Source of the DNA: Veillonellales bacterium
GTDB taxonomy: Bacteria > Bacillota > Negativicutes > JAAYSF01
NCBI GenBank assembly: GCA_039680175.1
Contig: JBDKTO010000069.1
Coordinates: forward strand, 1 to 64,000
Direction: 5' to 3'
Length of the DNA stretch: 64,000 nucleotides
The translations under genes were made by a program, and so were the position numbers. This document shows, one piece after another, positions 52,167-61,971 of this stretch (positions are counted from its first letter, which is position 1; every line of letters begins with the position of its first letter). Under the pieces are notes generated by a model, which made no database searches, had not been told where the DNA came from, and saw only the letters and a list, made by a program, of their open reading frames with translations.

Positions 52167-52934
52167 ATGGCACAATATCAAACGGAAGCAGTCTTGTTAG
52201 CGGTGCGTAATTTCGGCGAAGCGGACAGGATGGTCACTTTACTTTCCCGTGAATTCGGCAAGATCACGGCGGTCGCTTATGGATCCAGACGGCCAAGAAG
52301 CCGCTTGGCAGCGGGAATGCAGCCGTTTATGCATGTCGACTTATCGCTGCAGGCTGGCAAAAATCTGGACTCTGTAAAGCAGTATGAAGCCAGGAATTCT
52401 TTTCGACAATTACGGGAAGATTTGACATGTATGGCGTATGCTACTTTTTTGGCGGAATTAGCGGCTGAACTTTGTCCGGAACGGCAGCCGGAGCCGCAGG
52501 TCTTTGATTTGCTGCTGCAGCTGTTTCAGTTCGTTTCCCGGCGCAATCCCCGGGTAGTGGCTCTTGCCGGAGCCTGGCAGCTATTGGCTCTCGCCGGTTA
52601 TTTACCGGAGTACCGGCATTGTGTGGTATGCAGCCGGAAACTTCATTTTCCGGCATATTTTGATACAACGGCTGGGGGAGGAGTCTGTTTAGAGTGCGGT
52701 CATGCCGGCCTTTTGGCTTTTCATCAGTCCTCAGCTGAATTTATTGATATTCTATTAGGCTTAAACTGGAGTAATCCCGGCCATTTTTCAGTGAGCGGCG
52801 CGACGCTGATTCAGTCGGAAAAAATACTGGCGGACTATCTGCTTTGCCAGATGGACAAGCCGCTAAAATCCATGGACTTTATTCAACAGGTGACGGCCTT
52901 TTCACCGTCAGATAAACCGGAACGGAACGAATAA
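52167..52934 (+). CDS. recO: DNA repair protein RecO
   Basis: 255 aa from the ATG at 52167; a longer open frame covers yqzL in another frame and is rejected. N-terminal OB fold (TEAVLLAVRNFGEADRMVTL, REFGKITAVAYGSRRPRSRL) and the zinc-type cysteines CVVCSRK and CLECGHAG about 150-175. Loads RecA onto SSB-coated DNA with RecR. The SD is weak (TTGAG) and lies in the yqzL stop. Confidence 0.92.
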   Translation: MAQYQTEAVLLAVRNFGEADRMVTLLSREFGKITAVAYGSRRPRSRLAAGMQPFMHVDLSLQAGKNLDSVKQYEARNSFRQLREDLTCMAYATFLAELAAELCPERQPEPQVFDLLLQLFQFVSRRNPRVVALAGAWQLLALAGYLPEYRHCVVCSRKLHFPAYFDTTAGGGVCLECGHAGLLAFHQSSAEFIDILLGLNWSNPGHFSVSGATLIQSEKILADYLLCQMDKPLKSMDFIQQVTAFSPSDKPERNE

Positions 52935-52983
52935 AGTGCTGTACTCAGGGGGAAATTAAAATGCATAAAGGGGGCGTCAGCTT

Positions 52984-53412
52984 ATGGAAGAAATAACGTT
53001 AGCTAAGATTGATATTTTACGGGAACGCACCGGTTTATCCTACAGGGAGGCAAAAGAAGCTCTGGAACGTAATCAGGGAGATGTCATCGAAGCTTTAATT
53101 GAGCTGGAAAGCAATAAGCAGACAAGATGGACGGAAGAATTTTCAGTCCGGTCGAATGAAGTGATTGATAAAGTAAAAGAACTATTTCATAAAGGTAATG
53201 TAAATAAGATCCGCATTAAACACGAGGGAAGGGTGCTTTTGGAGATTCCGGTGTCCGTCGGGGCGATCGGTGCTATTGCGCTGCCGCAGCTGGCAGCTCT
53301 GGGCGTAGTCCTTGCCGTATTCAAAAGCTGCACCATTGAAGTCATACGGGATGACGATGCTACCGGCGCGGAGCCGTCCGAAGAGGAGAGAGGCAAGACG
53401 GATATTCTTTAA
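52984..53412 (+). CDS. UBA-like/DUF4342 protein
   Basis: 142 aa. N-terminal UBA/EF-Ts-like helical motif (ILRERTGLSYREAKEALERN, GDVIEALIELE, about 9-42), then DUF4342 with NKIRIKHEGRVLLEIPVSVG and a hydrophobic segment (IGAIALPQLAALGVVLAVFK), probably a membrane-associated hairpin. Function unknown. Sits between recO and the glyQS leader; SD GGGGGCG. Confidence 0.8.
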   Translation: MEEITLAKIDILRERTGLSYREAKEALERNQGDVIEALIELESNKQTRWTEEFSVRSNEVIDKVKELFHKGNVNKIRIKHEGRVLLEIPVSVGAIGAIALPQLAALGVVLAVFKSCTIEVIRDDDATGAEPSEEERGKTDIL

Positions 53413-53416
53413 GTGT

Positions 53417-53445
53417 TTGACAACCACAATGATTTTTGGTATATT
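53417..53445 (+). promoter_or_regulatory. Sigma-A promoter of glyQS
   Basis: TTGACA, 17-bp spacer, TATATT, just after the DUF4342 stop. Confidence 0.85.
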
Positions 53446-53459
53446 TAATGGTACATTAG

Positions 53460-53722
53460 ATTGTTATGGCAATGCGGGAAATAGTAGCTGGCGGCAGCAG
53501 CGACCTGGGGATAGTGCAAGCCCGGGAAACAGGCCGGCGAAGGCTCTCCCAAGCTGCGGAAGGAAATCCGGTGCAGGTTGCAGAGAATGCGACGGGCCGG
53601 AGAGTAAACTTCGCTATATAATATAAGGTGGGTCGATTTTGGCCAATCAGGGTGGAACCGCGGGAATAAGTCTCTCGTCCCTGTAACATTATGTTACCGG
53701 GAAGAGAGGCTTTTTATTTTTT
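53460..53722 (+). promoter_or_regulatory. T-box leader, glycine-specific
   Basis: T-box sequence AGGGTGGAACCGCGG at 53649-53663; terminator stem TCTCTC...GAGAGG (about 53670-53709) followed by TTTTTATTTTTT. Likely specifier codon GGC at 53542-53544 directly after GAA, the same local context as the leuS leader. Controls glyQ and glyS by tRNA-Gly charging. Confidence 0.92.
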
Positions 53723-53751
53723 ATAAATGAACTCAAGGAGGCGAAACGTGT

Positions 53752-54627
53752 ATGACTTTTCAGGAAATTATCCTTTCTTTACAAAATTTTTGGGCGGCAC
53801 AGCATTGTATTCTTCAACAGCCCTATGATGTGGAAAAAGGGGCAGGAACGATGAACCCGGCTACTTTTTTACGGGCTTTAGGTCCGGAGCCGTGGAATGT
53901 GGCCTATGTCGAACCATCCCGCCGTCCTGCGGACGGACGCTATGGCGATAATCCCAACCGGTTGTTTCAGCACCACCAGTTTCAGGTAATTATGAAGCCG
54001 TCGCCGGCTAATATTCAGGAGCTTTATCTCGCCAGCTTAGCCCAGTTGGGGATTGAGCCGGATAAACATGATATCCGGTTTGTGGAAGACAACTGGGAAT
54101 CGCCCACATTAGGCGCCTGGGGGCTGGGCTGGGAAGTTTGGCTGGACGGAATGGAGATTACGCAATTTACTTATTTTCAGCAGGTAGGAAGTATCGATGT
54201 AAAACCAGTGGCAGTAGAAATTACCTATGGCCTGGAACGTTTGGCTATGTATATTCAAGGAAAAGAAAATGTGTTTGATCTTGAATGGGTTGCCAACATT
54301 ACTTATGGCGATATTTTTCACCGCAACGAGGTGGAACAATCTTTTTACAATTTTGAGATTGCGGACACAGCTATGTTGTTTCAATTATTTGATATGTATG
54401 AACGGGAAGCGATACGCGTTATTGAGCTGGGCTACGTTCTGCCGGCCTATGATTATGTATTGAAGTGTTCCCATACCTTTAACTTGCTGGATGCCCGGGG
54501 GGCAATCAGCGTCAGTGAGCGGACCGCTTTTATCGGCAGAGTCAGGAATATGGCCCGGCTATGCGCCCAGGGGTATCTGGAACAGCGGGAAAAATTAGGC
54601 TATCCGCTGCTTAAAGGAGGTAACTAA
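53752..54627 (+). CDS. glyQ: Glycyl-tRNA synthetase alpha subunit
   Basis: 291 aa, catalytic subunit of the tetrameric enzyme. [20 protein letters not shown] start, [38 protein letters not shown] and [14 protein letters not shown]-type [20 protein letters not shown] are typical. AAGGAGGCG before the ATG. glyS begins 1 bp after its stop. Confidence 0.97.
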   Translation: MTFQEIILSLQNFWAAQHCILQQPYDVEKGAGTMNPATFLRALGPEPWNVAYVEPSRRPADGRYGDNPNRLFQHHQFQVIMKPSPANIQELYLASLAQLGIEPDKHDIRFVEDNWESPTLGAWGLGWEVWLDGMEITQFTYFQQVGSIDVKPVAVEITYGLERLAMYIQGKENVFDLEWVANITYGDIFHRNEVEQSFYNFEIADTAMLFQLFDMYEREAIRVIELGYVLPAYDYVLKCSHTFNLLDARGAISVSERTAFIGRVRNMARLCAQGYLEQREKLGYPLLKGGN

Positions 54628-54628
54628 C

Positions 54629-56689
54629 ATGCCGCAAGATCTGTTATTGGAAATCGGTACGGAAGAAATCCCGGCAAGATTTATGCCGGGAATATTGGTG
54701 CAATTGCGCTCTCTGGCAGCGGAGAAGCTGGAGGAAGGGCGGATTCAATATGAGGCGGTTCAGACTGTGGGGACGCCTCGCCGCATGACTTTGATTGTCC
54801 GGGAAGTTGCCGGGCAGCAAGCCGATAAAAAAAGTGAAAATAAAGGACCTTCCGTCAAAATCGCTTTTGATGATAAAGGCGCTCCGACCAAAGCGGCTCA
54901 TGGGTTTGCCAGGGGGCAGGGGCTGGACGTCAGTCATTTAGTCGAAAAAGACGGATACGTTTATGCTATGGTTCACGAAGCCGGACGGGCAGTGGCAGAA
55001 TTGCTGCCGGATCTGCTTCAGGATATCATTCATAGTTTAAGTTTTCCGAAAAATATGCGCTGGGGAAGTTTGGATATGCGGTTTGTCCGGCCGATCCGCT
55101 GGCTGTTGTGTCTGTATGGCCGCGATATTGTGCCGTTTACCGTTGCCGGGGTGCATACGGGGAATACGACCCGTGGTCATCGCTTTCTCAGTAAGGGTGA
55201 GATTGTGGTGCAATCTGCCGATGATTATTTTACCAAGCTGGCGGAAGGCCATGTGATGGTTGATCCGGAGATTCGCCGCAGGGTTATTCGGGAACAGGTG
55301 GAAAAGATAGCGATCGGGCAAGGCGGAACGGCGGCGATTGACGAGGATTTATTGGAGGAAATTGTTTATTTAGTGGAATATCCGACTGCTTTATGCGGCC
55401 GGTTTGAAGAGAAGTACCTAAAGCTGCCGCCGGAAGCCGTGATAACGCCGATGCGGGAACATCAGCGCTATTTTCCGGTTGTGTCGAAGGCAGGAAAACT
55501 GCTGCCTTATTTTATTACTGTACGCAACGGCGGCGCCGACTATATCGACATTGTGCGGCATGGTAATGAACGGGTGCTGCGGGCCCGGCTGGCCGACGCC
55601 CAGTTTTTCTTTGAAGAGGATCAGAAAGTTCCCTTAGCTCAGCGGGTGGAGAAATTGAAAACAATCGTGTTTCAGGAAGGATTGGGTACGTTATACGATA
55701 AAACCAGCCGCATAGAGAAACTGGCGGACAGAATTGCTGAAATCACCGGTGCCGACAGCAGCTTGCGCGGTATAGTCGCCCGTGGGGCTAAATTGTCCAA
55801 GACTGATTTGGTGACGGGAATGGTTTGTGAATTTACGGAACTGCAAGGAGTTATGGGACGGGAATATGCCCTTTTGAACGGGGAAGAGAGTGCAGTCGCC
55901 CAAGCCATTTTCGAACATTATTTACCTCGGTTTGCCGGCGACGTGCTGCCGGCGTCGCCGGCAGGCAGGGCGATCAGCATTGCCGATAAAATTGATAATA
56001 TTGTGGCTACTTTCAGCCGCGGCTTAATTCCCAGCGGCTCTCAGGACCCCTATGCTTTGCGTCGTCAGGCCCTGGGAATTGTAAATATTTTAATTGACGC
56101 AAACTATCATATTTCATTAAGTGAAGTAATAAAATATGCTATGGAGCTGCTTGACATCCGTGAGGCAAAACAGCAGGCCGGATTACTTGAAGAAATTCAG
56201 GGATTTTTCCGCCTGCGGCTCAAAAATGTTTTAGCGGACGAAGCCGTGCGCTATGATATGGTTGATGCGGTGATGGCGGTTGGCACCGACGATCTGTATG
56301 ACAGCTGGCTGCGGGCGAAAGCAATGAAGGCCGAGGGCAGTACGCCTGTCATGGAAAAAACGGTGCAGGCTTTTAACCGGGCGGGGAATCTGGCGAAAAA
56401 TGCTGCTGCTGACAGCACCGTCGACAGCTCATTATTTACTGACGAGGCGGAACACGTTTTGTATAATGCACTTACCGCCGCCCGTCAATCCATTGACGAC
56501 AAGACAAGAGAAAAGGATTATGCCGGCGTTTTTCCTGTCTTAGCCGGGTTAAACGCTCCGATTAATGCTTTTTTTGCAGCGGTGATGGTTATGGATAAGG
56601 ACGAAGCGATTCGCCGCAATCGGCTGGCGCTGTTAAAAGCAATTGTCGGCCTGACAGGGAAACTGGCGGATTTAAGCAAAATAGTTTAG
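54629..56689 (+). CDS. glyS: Glycyl-tRNA synthetase beta subunit
   Basis: 686 aa. Starts DLLLEIGTEEIPARFMPGIL; contains FPKNMRWGSLDMRFVRPIRW, ITPMREHQRYFPVVSKAGKL and an HD-like mid region, with a C-terminal anticodon-binding domain. Strong SD (AAAGGAGG) inside glyQ's end. Terminator follows. Confidence 0.97.
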   Translation: MPQDLLLEIGTEEIPARFMPGILVQLRSLAAEKLEEGRIQYEAVQTVGTPRRMTLIVREVAGQQADKKSENKGPSVKIAFDDKGAPTKAAHGFARGQGLDVSHLVEKDGYVYAMVHEAGRAVAELLPDLLQDIIHSLSFPKNMRWGSLDMRFVRPIRWLLCLYGRDIVPFTVAGVHTGNTTRGHRFLSKGEIVVQSADDYFTKLAEGHVMVDPEIRRRVIREQVEKIAIGQGGTAAIDEDLLEEIVYLVEYPTALCGRFEEKYLKLPPEAVITPMREHQRYFPVVSKAGKLLPYFITVRNGGADYIDIVRHGNERVLRARLADAQFFFEEDQKVPLAQRVEKLKTIVFQEGLGTLYDKTSRIEKLADRIAEITGADSSLRGIVARGAKLSKTDLVTGMVCEFTELQGVMGREYALLNGEESAVAQAIFEHYLPRFAGDVLPASPAGRAISIADKIDNIVATFSRGLIPSGSQDPYALRRQALGIVNILIDANYHISLSEVIKYAMELLDIREAKQQAGLLEEIQGFFRLRLKNVLADEAVRYDMVDAVMAVGTDDLYDSWLRAKAMKAEGSTPVMEKTVQAFNRAGNLAKNAAADSTVDSSLFTDEAEHVLYNALTAARQSIDDKTREKDYAGVFPVLAGLNAPINAFFAAVMVMDKDEAIRRNRLALLKAIVGLTGKLADLSKIV

Positions 56690-56701
56690 TAAATATGCAA
56701 T

Positions 56702-56732
56702 AAAAAACCTGTACGTTACGTACAGGTTTTTT
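56702..56732 (+). terminator. Intrinsic terminator of glyQS
   Basis: AAAAAACCTGTACG, loop TTA, perfect 14-bp complement ending in TTTTTT. The A and T tracts let it serve the convergent LptA-like gene as well. Confidence 0.9.
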
Positions 56733-56781
56733 ATATTCTTTTCAATCCGTTAAAGGAATTAAAAAATTTTTAGCGTATCCT

Positions 56782-57252
56782 TTAGTTAAACGTATTTGCT
56801 GCAACATTGTAACTTGCGCTGTCTGCCGTCCAAGTCGTATTGCCCTGTGCGACACAAACATTGCCGTTAAAGTCGGCTATTTTCGTGTCCCAGTTGAAAT
56901 TCACCTTGTCGGCAGTGATTTTTATTCCGTCGCGGGAAAAGGAAACGCCGCCGTTGATTTGAGCCAAATGATTAGGAAAGTAGACGTAAACACTGTCGCC
57001 GGAAAAGTATATGTCATCCTGAGTGAAGGTAATTCCGCCTGAGCCCCAGATTTCAACCATGTTGGTTTTGGCCTCGCCGGCGGTAACGGTTCGTCCTTTG
57101 TGTTCAATATGCACATTGCCGCTTAAAACCTGAAGGCCGGTATTGACATCGAAATACTGCCTATCGGCCGTAATGGAAGGCATAGCGGCAAAGGTGATGT
57201 TTGTTAGCAGGAATACGATCAGCAGGCAAAGTAAAGGTATTTTTCGTTTCAT
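56782..57252 (-). CDS. OstA/LptA-like periplasmic protein
   Basis: 156 aa from the ATG at 57252 (AAGGATC upstream); 30 upstream in-frame residues lack signal-peptide character. Signal peptide MKRKIPLLCLLIVFLLTNIT, cut near TFA, then OstA-type beta-strand repeats: ADRQYFDVNTGLQVLSGNVH, TVTAGEAKTNM, GIKITADKVNFNW, NTTWTADSASYNV. LptA bridges inner and outer membrane for LPS in diderm bacteria. It stands alone on the minus strand, with no lpt neighbours in the window, so it may be a paralogue with another role. Confidence 0.85.
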   Translation of the reverse strand: MKRKIPLLCLLIVFLLTNITFAAMPSITADRQYFDVNTGLQVLSGNVHIEHKGRTVTAGEAKTNMVEIWGSGGITFTQDDIYFSGDSVYVYFPNHLAQINGGVSFSRDGIKITADKVNFNWDTKIADFNGNVCVAQGNTTWTADSASYNVAANTFN

Positions 57253-57365
57253 AAGAAAAGGATCCTTTCTTTTTTTATTTCTATTATAGCAGGTTTTACC
57301 GCGGTTTGAGTAGGGAAAAAATGGAGTTCCTTGTATAGTCACAATAGAAACGGGAGGGCTGTGTC

Positions 57366-58361
57366 ATGAATGTTCGGGAACGCGTTGAAGCTCAGGAGTA
57401 TAAAATATTGTCGCCTTTTGCCAGAAAAAGCCGGGAAGCCGTGCGGTCTCAGGGAGAAACGGCATGCGATTTTCGTACTGCATTTCAGCGTGACCGTGAC
57501 CGGATTATTCACAGCAAAGCTTTCCGGCGCTTAAAGCATAAAACGCAGGTGTATATATCACCGGGTGATCATTACCGTATGCGAATGACGCATAGCCTGG
57601 AAGTGGCGCAGATTTCCCGGACCATTGCCCGGGGACTGATGCTGAATGAGGATTTAACCGAGGCAATTGCCTTAGGTCACGATGTCGGCCATACACCTTT
57701 CGGCCATGCCGGGGAGTATGCATTGCGTGACATTATCGGCCACTACAATCATAACGAACAAAGTTTGCGTGTGGTAGAATATCTGGAACGAGATGGACAG
57801 GGGTTAAATTTAACATTGGAAGTAAAAGATGGGATTGTGAACCATACCGGCGGCAGTAAACCCTTTACACTGGAAGGCAGTATTGTACGAAATGGGGACC
57901 GCATTGCCTATTTGTGCCACGATTACGATGATGGGATTCGGGCGGGAATGATCAAGCCGGGAGAGCTGCCGCCGAATGTGGCAGATACGCTGGGGACGAA
58001 ACCGTCGAATATGATTACGGTGATGGTTTCCGATATGATTCAGTCGTCGGAAGGTTTGAATGAAATCAAAATGTCGCCGGATGTCAAGGCCGCCATGGAT
58101 CACTTCCGGGAATTTATGTTTTCCCGAATCTATCATTCCCCTGTGCTGGAGCCGGACCGGAAAAAGGCTCAGCATGTTATTCATAAACTGTTTGAGTATT
58201 TTATGGAGAATCCGGCTGATTTGCCCGTGGAATTTATGAATCGGGAGAAGGAGTGGGGGCTGCAGACGACGGTTACCGACTATATTGCCGGATTAACCGA
58301 TATGTACGCGATTCATTTGTTTGAGCAGCTGTTTATTCCGGCGAGGTGGATTAAACAGTAA
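57366..58361 (+). CDS. dgt: Deoxyguanosinetriphosphate triphosphohydrolase-like protein
   Basis: 331 aa HD-domain protein. RRLKHKTQVYISPGDHYRMR, MTHSLEVAQISRTIARGL and the HD motif ALGHDVGHTPFGHAGE (about 100-116), ending with the HD-assoc region. Hydrolyses dNTPs to deoxynucleosides and triphosphate; this shorter type is often called dGTPase-like. GGGAGGGC before the ATG. Divergent from the LptA-like gene and upstream of dnaG, as in many clostridia. Confidence 0.9.
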   Translation: MNVRERVEAQEYKILSPFARKSREAVRSQGETACDFRTAFQRDRDRIIHSKAFRRLKHKTQVYISPGDHYRMRMTHSLEVAQISRTIARGLMLNEDLTEAIALGHDVGHTPFGHAGEYALRDIIGHYNHNEQSLRVVEYLERDGQGLNLTLEVKDGIVNHTGGSKPFTLEGSIVRNGDRIAYLCHDYDDGIRAGMIKPGELPPNVADTLGTKPSNMITVMVSDMIQSSEGLNEIKMSPDVKAAMDHFREFMFSRIYHSPVLEPDRKKAQHVIHKLFEYFMENPADLPVEFMNREKEWGLQTTVTDYIAGLTDMYAIHLFEQLFIPARWIKQ

Positions 58362-58719
58362 GATATGTGCTTTAGCAAAATTAATGAGTTTTGTCAAGAG
58401 GTATAAGAGGAATTTTAAGTTTTATCTTGAATAAAAATAAAGTGGGGAAAAGATTATCTAAAATTATACGGCGCTGTTTAGCAGGATTATGTTGAAATGT
58501 ATCGAATTAAGTCAAACCTGAACTGATATATAAATTATGCTTTTGAGTTGTTTTACGCTGCAGCGGGAAGCACCGGGGAAAACTGCAGAGCAGGAAAATA
58601 TAAGAAAACCGCGAAATCATGAAATATAGGGTAGCAATGTATATATCGCGTTCATTTGAATTATAATGTAATGAACAATACCCCATATAGGTGTGCGTGT
58701 GTTGTGTAAGGGTGAGGGT
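58362..58719. other. AT-rich intergenic region upstream of dnaG-rpoD
   Basis: No gene recognised. Contains an isolated TATAAT at 58662-58667 without a convincing -35 and a CTGCAG-flanked segment near 58560-58588. Base composition is clearly richer in A+T than neighbours. A promoter for dnaG-rpoD is expected here. Confidence 0.5.
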
Positions 58720-60528
58720 ATGAAAGATGCTGCTTTTGATGATTTTATTGATAGATTGCGTTCCGACAGTGATATCGTCCGGGTAATTTCGGACTATGTA
58801 CCTTTAAAAAAGAAGGGTAAGAATTACTGGGGCTGCTGTCCTTTTCATCAGGAGAAAACGCCGTCTTTTTCGGTAACGCCGGATAAAGGATTCTTCTATT
58901 GTTTTGGTTGCCAAACCGGCGGTAATGTATTTAACTTTCTTATGAAAATTGAAAATATTGATTTTTTGGCCGCAGTCAAACTGCTGGCTGAAAAAATGAA
59001 TATTCCCTTACCGGAAAAGGAGAAAACAGCACAAGAGCGGGAGCGGGAAAAGGAAGCAGCCAGATTATACCGGGTCAATGAACTGGCGCGCGACTTTTTT
59101 CATTCCTGTCTGGTAAAAACCGGCTATGGTAAAGCTGCCCGGGCATACTTATTATCACGCGGCATTTCCGGGGAGACTGTGAATACCTTTAAACTTGGAT
59201 TCGCCCCGGCTGCCTGGGATAAACTGACGCTTGCCCTTCGGGAGCGCGGCCAGGAGGAAGGGTTGTTGCTGAAAGCCGGTTTGGCTGTAGAACGATCCGG
59301 CGGGGATGGTGTTTATGATCGCTTCCGTAACCGGGTTATGTTTCCGATTAATGATGCCAGAGGAAGAGTGGTTGGCTTCGGCGGCAGGGTGCTGGATGAC
59401 GGGCAGCCGAAATATTTAAACTCGCCGGAAACCGCAGTTTTCAATAAACGTCATATTTTGTATGGATTTGATCTTGCTTATCCATCAATTCGCAAACAGG
59501 GGCAGGCAGTTGTGGTAGAGGGCTACATGGATGCGATTAGCGCTCATGCCGCCGGGATAGACAATGTAGTGGCTTCTTTGGGGACTGCTTTTACTCCCGA
59601 TCAGGCCAGATGTATTCAGCGTCATGCTGCCGAAATCGTTTTTGCTTACGATAGTGATGCTGCCGGGCAGAATGCTACGCTGCGGGCACTGACAATCGTG
59701 CGAAAGCAGGGAATTTCCGTCCGTGTCGTTTCTATACCGGGAGATAAGGATCCGGACGAGTTTATTCGCAACAATGGGGCAGATGCATTTCGCGCTTTAC
59801 TTGCCAGTGCGGATGCCTTGCTGGATTACCAAGTGAAGCAAGCGTTTCGCAATATTGATTATTCCGGGCTTGAAGGGAAAGTAGCAGTAGTGGGCAAAGT
59901 CGTTCCAGCCTTGGCGGAGGCGGATAACGCCGTAGAAGTGGACGCTCATATTGCTCATATAGCGCAGACATTGGCAATTGATGAGAGCGCCATACGTAGC
60001 GAGGTTCATAAATTTTTACTAGCGGCTAAAAAGGATAAAAATGTAAATGTAGGGAAGAATATTACGAAACTGGCGTTGTCCAGCCAACCGGCTGCTGCTG
60101 CTGATCAGGCGGAGCGAACGATTATCCGGATGATGTGCGAGGATAATACACTGATTCCCTATATACAGGCACAAATTCCTTTGGAAGAAATCCGCAGTGC
60201 TGAGCGCCGGGGCATAATGAAAGCTATTTTTAATGTGTATACTATAGGAAAAAATATTCAGGATACTGCCTGGGCGATTTCTTTAAGTGAAGCAGCCAAT
60301 AATGAATTATCGCATATTATGTTGATCGATATACAGTGTAATCATGATGTTGTAAATCTGATCGAGGATTGTATTCGGGCTGTTCATTTGGCTAATATGA
60401 AAGTGCTGTATGAAGAGCATCGTTTAAAAGCGGATGAATTAGAACGTATGGGGGATAGTGGCTATCTGCAGGAATTAGCGGAAAGTCAGCGAATTAAACA
60501 TGAAATTAGCAAATTACATTATGAATAA
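58720..60528 (+). CDS. dnaG: DNA primase
   Basis: 602 aa from the ATG at 58720 (AGGGTGAGGG upstream); the frame opens 9 codons earlier. CHC2 zinc motif CCPFHQEKTPSFSV with FYCFGCQTGGNVF, RNA polymerase-like core, TOPRIM VVVEGYMDAISAHAAGIDNV and FAYDSDAAGQNA. C-terminal helicase-binding domain less conserved. Precedes rpoD as in other Firmicutes. Confidence 0.95.
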   Translation: MKDAAFDDFIDRLRSDSDIVRVISDYVPLKKKGKNYWGCCPFHQEKTPSFSVTPDKGFFYCFGCQTGGNVFNFLMKIENIDFLAAVKLLAEKMNIPLPEKEKTAQEREREKEAARLYRVNELARDFFHSCLVKTGYGKAARAYLLSRGISGETVNTFKLGFAPAAWDKLTLALRERGQEEGLLLKAGLAVERSGGDGVYDRFRNRVMFPINDARGRVVGFGGRVLDDGQPKYLNSPETAVFNKRHILYGFDLAYPSIRKQGQAVVVEGYMDAISAHAAGIDNVVASLGTAFTPDQARCIQRHAAEIVFAYDSDAAGQNATLRALTIVRKQGISVRVVSIPGDKDPDEFIRNNGADAFRALLASADALLDYQVKQAFRNIDYSGLEGKVAVVGKVVPALAEADNAVEVDAHIAHIAQTLAIDESAIRSEVHKFLLAAKKDKNVNVGKNITKLALSSQPAAAADQAERTIIRMMCEDNTLIPYIQAQIPLEEIRSAERRGIMKAIFNVYTIGKNIQDTAWAISLSEAANNELSHIMLIDIQCNHDVVNLIEDCIRAVHLANMKVLYEEHRLKADELERMGDSGYLQELAESQRIKHEISKLHYE

Positions 60529-60573
60529 GCCAAAATTGTGTAGTATTGTTTCCGCCAGGGAGGAGGGGAGTAA

Positions 60574-61686
60574 ATGACTGAGAAAAAAGGCATATCAAAT
60601 GCGCATGTTGCTGAATTGCTGCATAAAGGGGAAAAACGTGGTGGCGTACTGACGTATGGTGAAATCATGGACACTCTCCAAGGCGAAGATTTATCTCCGG
60701 ATGAAATTGATGATATGTATGAAATTTTTACCAACAAGGGGATTGAAATTGTTGATGAGATTCCCGAAGCGGAAACACTAGACGACCACGATGTGTCAGA
60801 AATGGAAGAAGCCGCTCCGGAAGAAGCGGACGTAGATTTGACGATTCCGGAAGGCATTAGTATTGATGATCCGGTGCGGATGTATTTAAAAGAAATCGGC
60901 CGGGTGCCCCTGTTGACGGCAGATGAGGAAATTCAGCTGGCCAAGCGTATGGAACAGGGTGATGAAGAAGCTAAACGGCGTCTGGCAGAGGCTAATTTGC
61001 GTTTGGTAGTGAGTATTGCAAAACGGTATGTTGGTCGTGGCATGTTGTTTCTGGATCTTATTCAGGAAGGCAACCTGGGATTGATTAAGGCAGTGGAAAA
61101 ATTTGATTATAGTAAGGGATATAAATTTAGTACTTACGCTACTTGGTGGATTCGTCAGGCAATTACCCGGGCGATTGCCGATCAAGCCCGGACTATCCGG
61201 ATACCTGTGCATATGGTGGAAACGATTAACAAGCTGATTCGGGTTTCCCGGCAGTTGTTGCAGGAATTGGGGCGGGAGCCGTTGCCGGAAGAGATTGCCG
61301 AGGAAATGGAAGTGACGGTGGAACGGGTGCGGGAAATCATGAAGATTGCCCAGGAGCCGGTATCCCTGGAAACGCCGATTGGCGAAGAAGAGGATTCTCA
61401 TCTTGGTGATTTTATTGAGGATCAGGATGCGCCGGCACCGGCCGAAGCTGCATCGTTTATGCTGCTAAAGGAACAGCTGGAAGAAGTTTTGGAAACACTG
61501 ACGCCGCGGGAAGAAAAAGTATTACGGCTGCGGTTCGGTTTGGATGATGGCCGGGCACGTACTTTGGAAGAAGTAGGTCAGCATTTCGGTGTTACCCGTG
61601 AACGGATTCGGCAAATTGAGGCCAAGGCGCTGAGAAAGCTGCGCCATCCCAGCCGCAGTAAAAAGCTCAAAGACTTTTTAGAATAA
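60574..61686 (+). CDS. rpoD: Primary sigma factor RpoD (SigA)
   Basis: 370 aa. Acidic region 1.1, then [20 protein letters not shown] (1.2), [20 protein letters not shown] and [20 protein letters not shown] (2.3-2.4, -10 recognition), region 3, and region 4 with [20 protein letters not shown] for the -35. AGGGAGGAGGGGAG before the ATG. Housekeeping sigma factor. Confidence 0.98.
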   Translation: MTEKKGISNAHVAELLHKGEKRGGVLTYGEIMDTLQGEDLSPDEIDDMYEIFTNKGIEIVDEIPEAETLDDHDVSEMEEAAPEEADVDLTIPEGISIDDPVRMYLKEIGRVPLLTADEEIQLAKRMEQGDEEAKRRLAEANLRLVVSIAKRYVGRGMLFLDLIQEGNLGLIKAVEKFDYSKGYKFSTYATWWIRQAITRAIADQARTIRIPVHMVETINKLIRVSRQLLQELGREPLPEEIAEEMEVTVERVREIMKIAQEPVSLETPIGEEEDSHLGDFIEDQDAPAPAEAASFMLLKEQLEEVLETLTPREEKVLRLRFGLDDGRARTLEEVGQHFGVTRERIRQIEAKALRKLRHPSRSKKLKDFLE

Positions 61687-61699
61687 AATTAAAAATATC

Positions 61700-61728
61700 T
61701 TGACGGGAAGTTAACATTGTTCTATAAT
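61700..61728 (+). promoter_or_regulatory. Sigma-A promoter of the tRNA cluster
   Basis: TTGACG, 17-bp spacer, TATAAT, ending 18 bp before the first tRNA. Confidence 0.85.
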
Positions 61729-61746
61729 ATGTTTTGTTAGTGACGT

Positions 61747-61822
61747 TCCTCGATAGCTCAGTTGGTAGAGCAATCGGCTGTTAACCGATCGGTCGTAGGT
61801 TCGAGTCCTACTCGAGGAGCCA
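61747..61822 (+). tRNA. tRNA-Asn (GTT)
   Basis: 76 nt with encoded CCA. Acceptor TCCTCGA/TCGAGGA, T arm GTAGG-TTCGAGT-CCTAC, anticodon loop CTGTTAA with GTT at 61780-61782. Confidence 0.97.
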
Positions 61823-61875
61823 TTTATAGTTTTCAGCAGCAGGCTTTCTTCGGAAAACCTGTTTTATACTCTCTA

Positions 61876-61950
61876 GGGCCTATAGCTCAGCGGTAGAGCA
61901 GCCGGCTCATAACCGGCTGGTCCCTGGTTCGATCCCAGGTGGGCCCACCA
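61876..61950 (+). tRNA. tRNA with CAT anticodon (Met or lysidine-modified Ile)
   Basis: 75 nt with encoded CCA. Acceptor GGGCCTA/TGGGCCC, T arm CCTGG-TTCGATC-CCAGG, anticodon loop CTCATAA with CAT at 61908-61910. Not an initiator: the first pair is G-C, and the anticodon stem lacks the three initiator G-C pairs. Its stem-loop GGCTCATAACC looks like tRNA-Ile2. Confidence 0.95.
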
Positions 61951-61971
61951 CATTACGAAAGATGATGTTAT

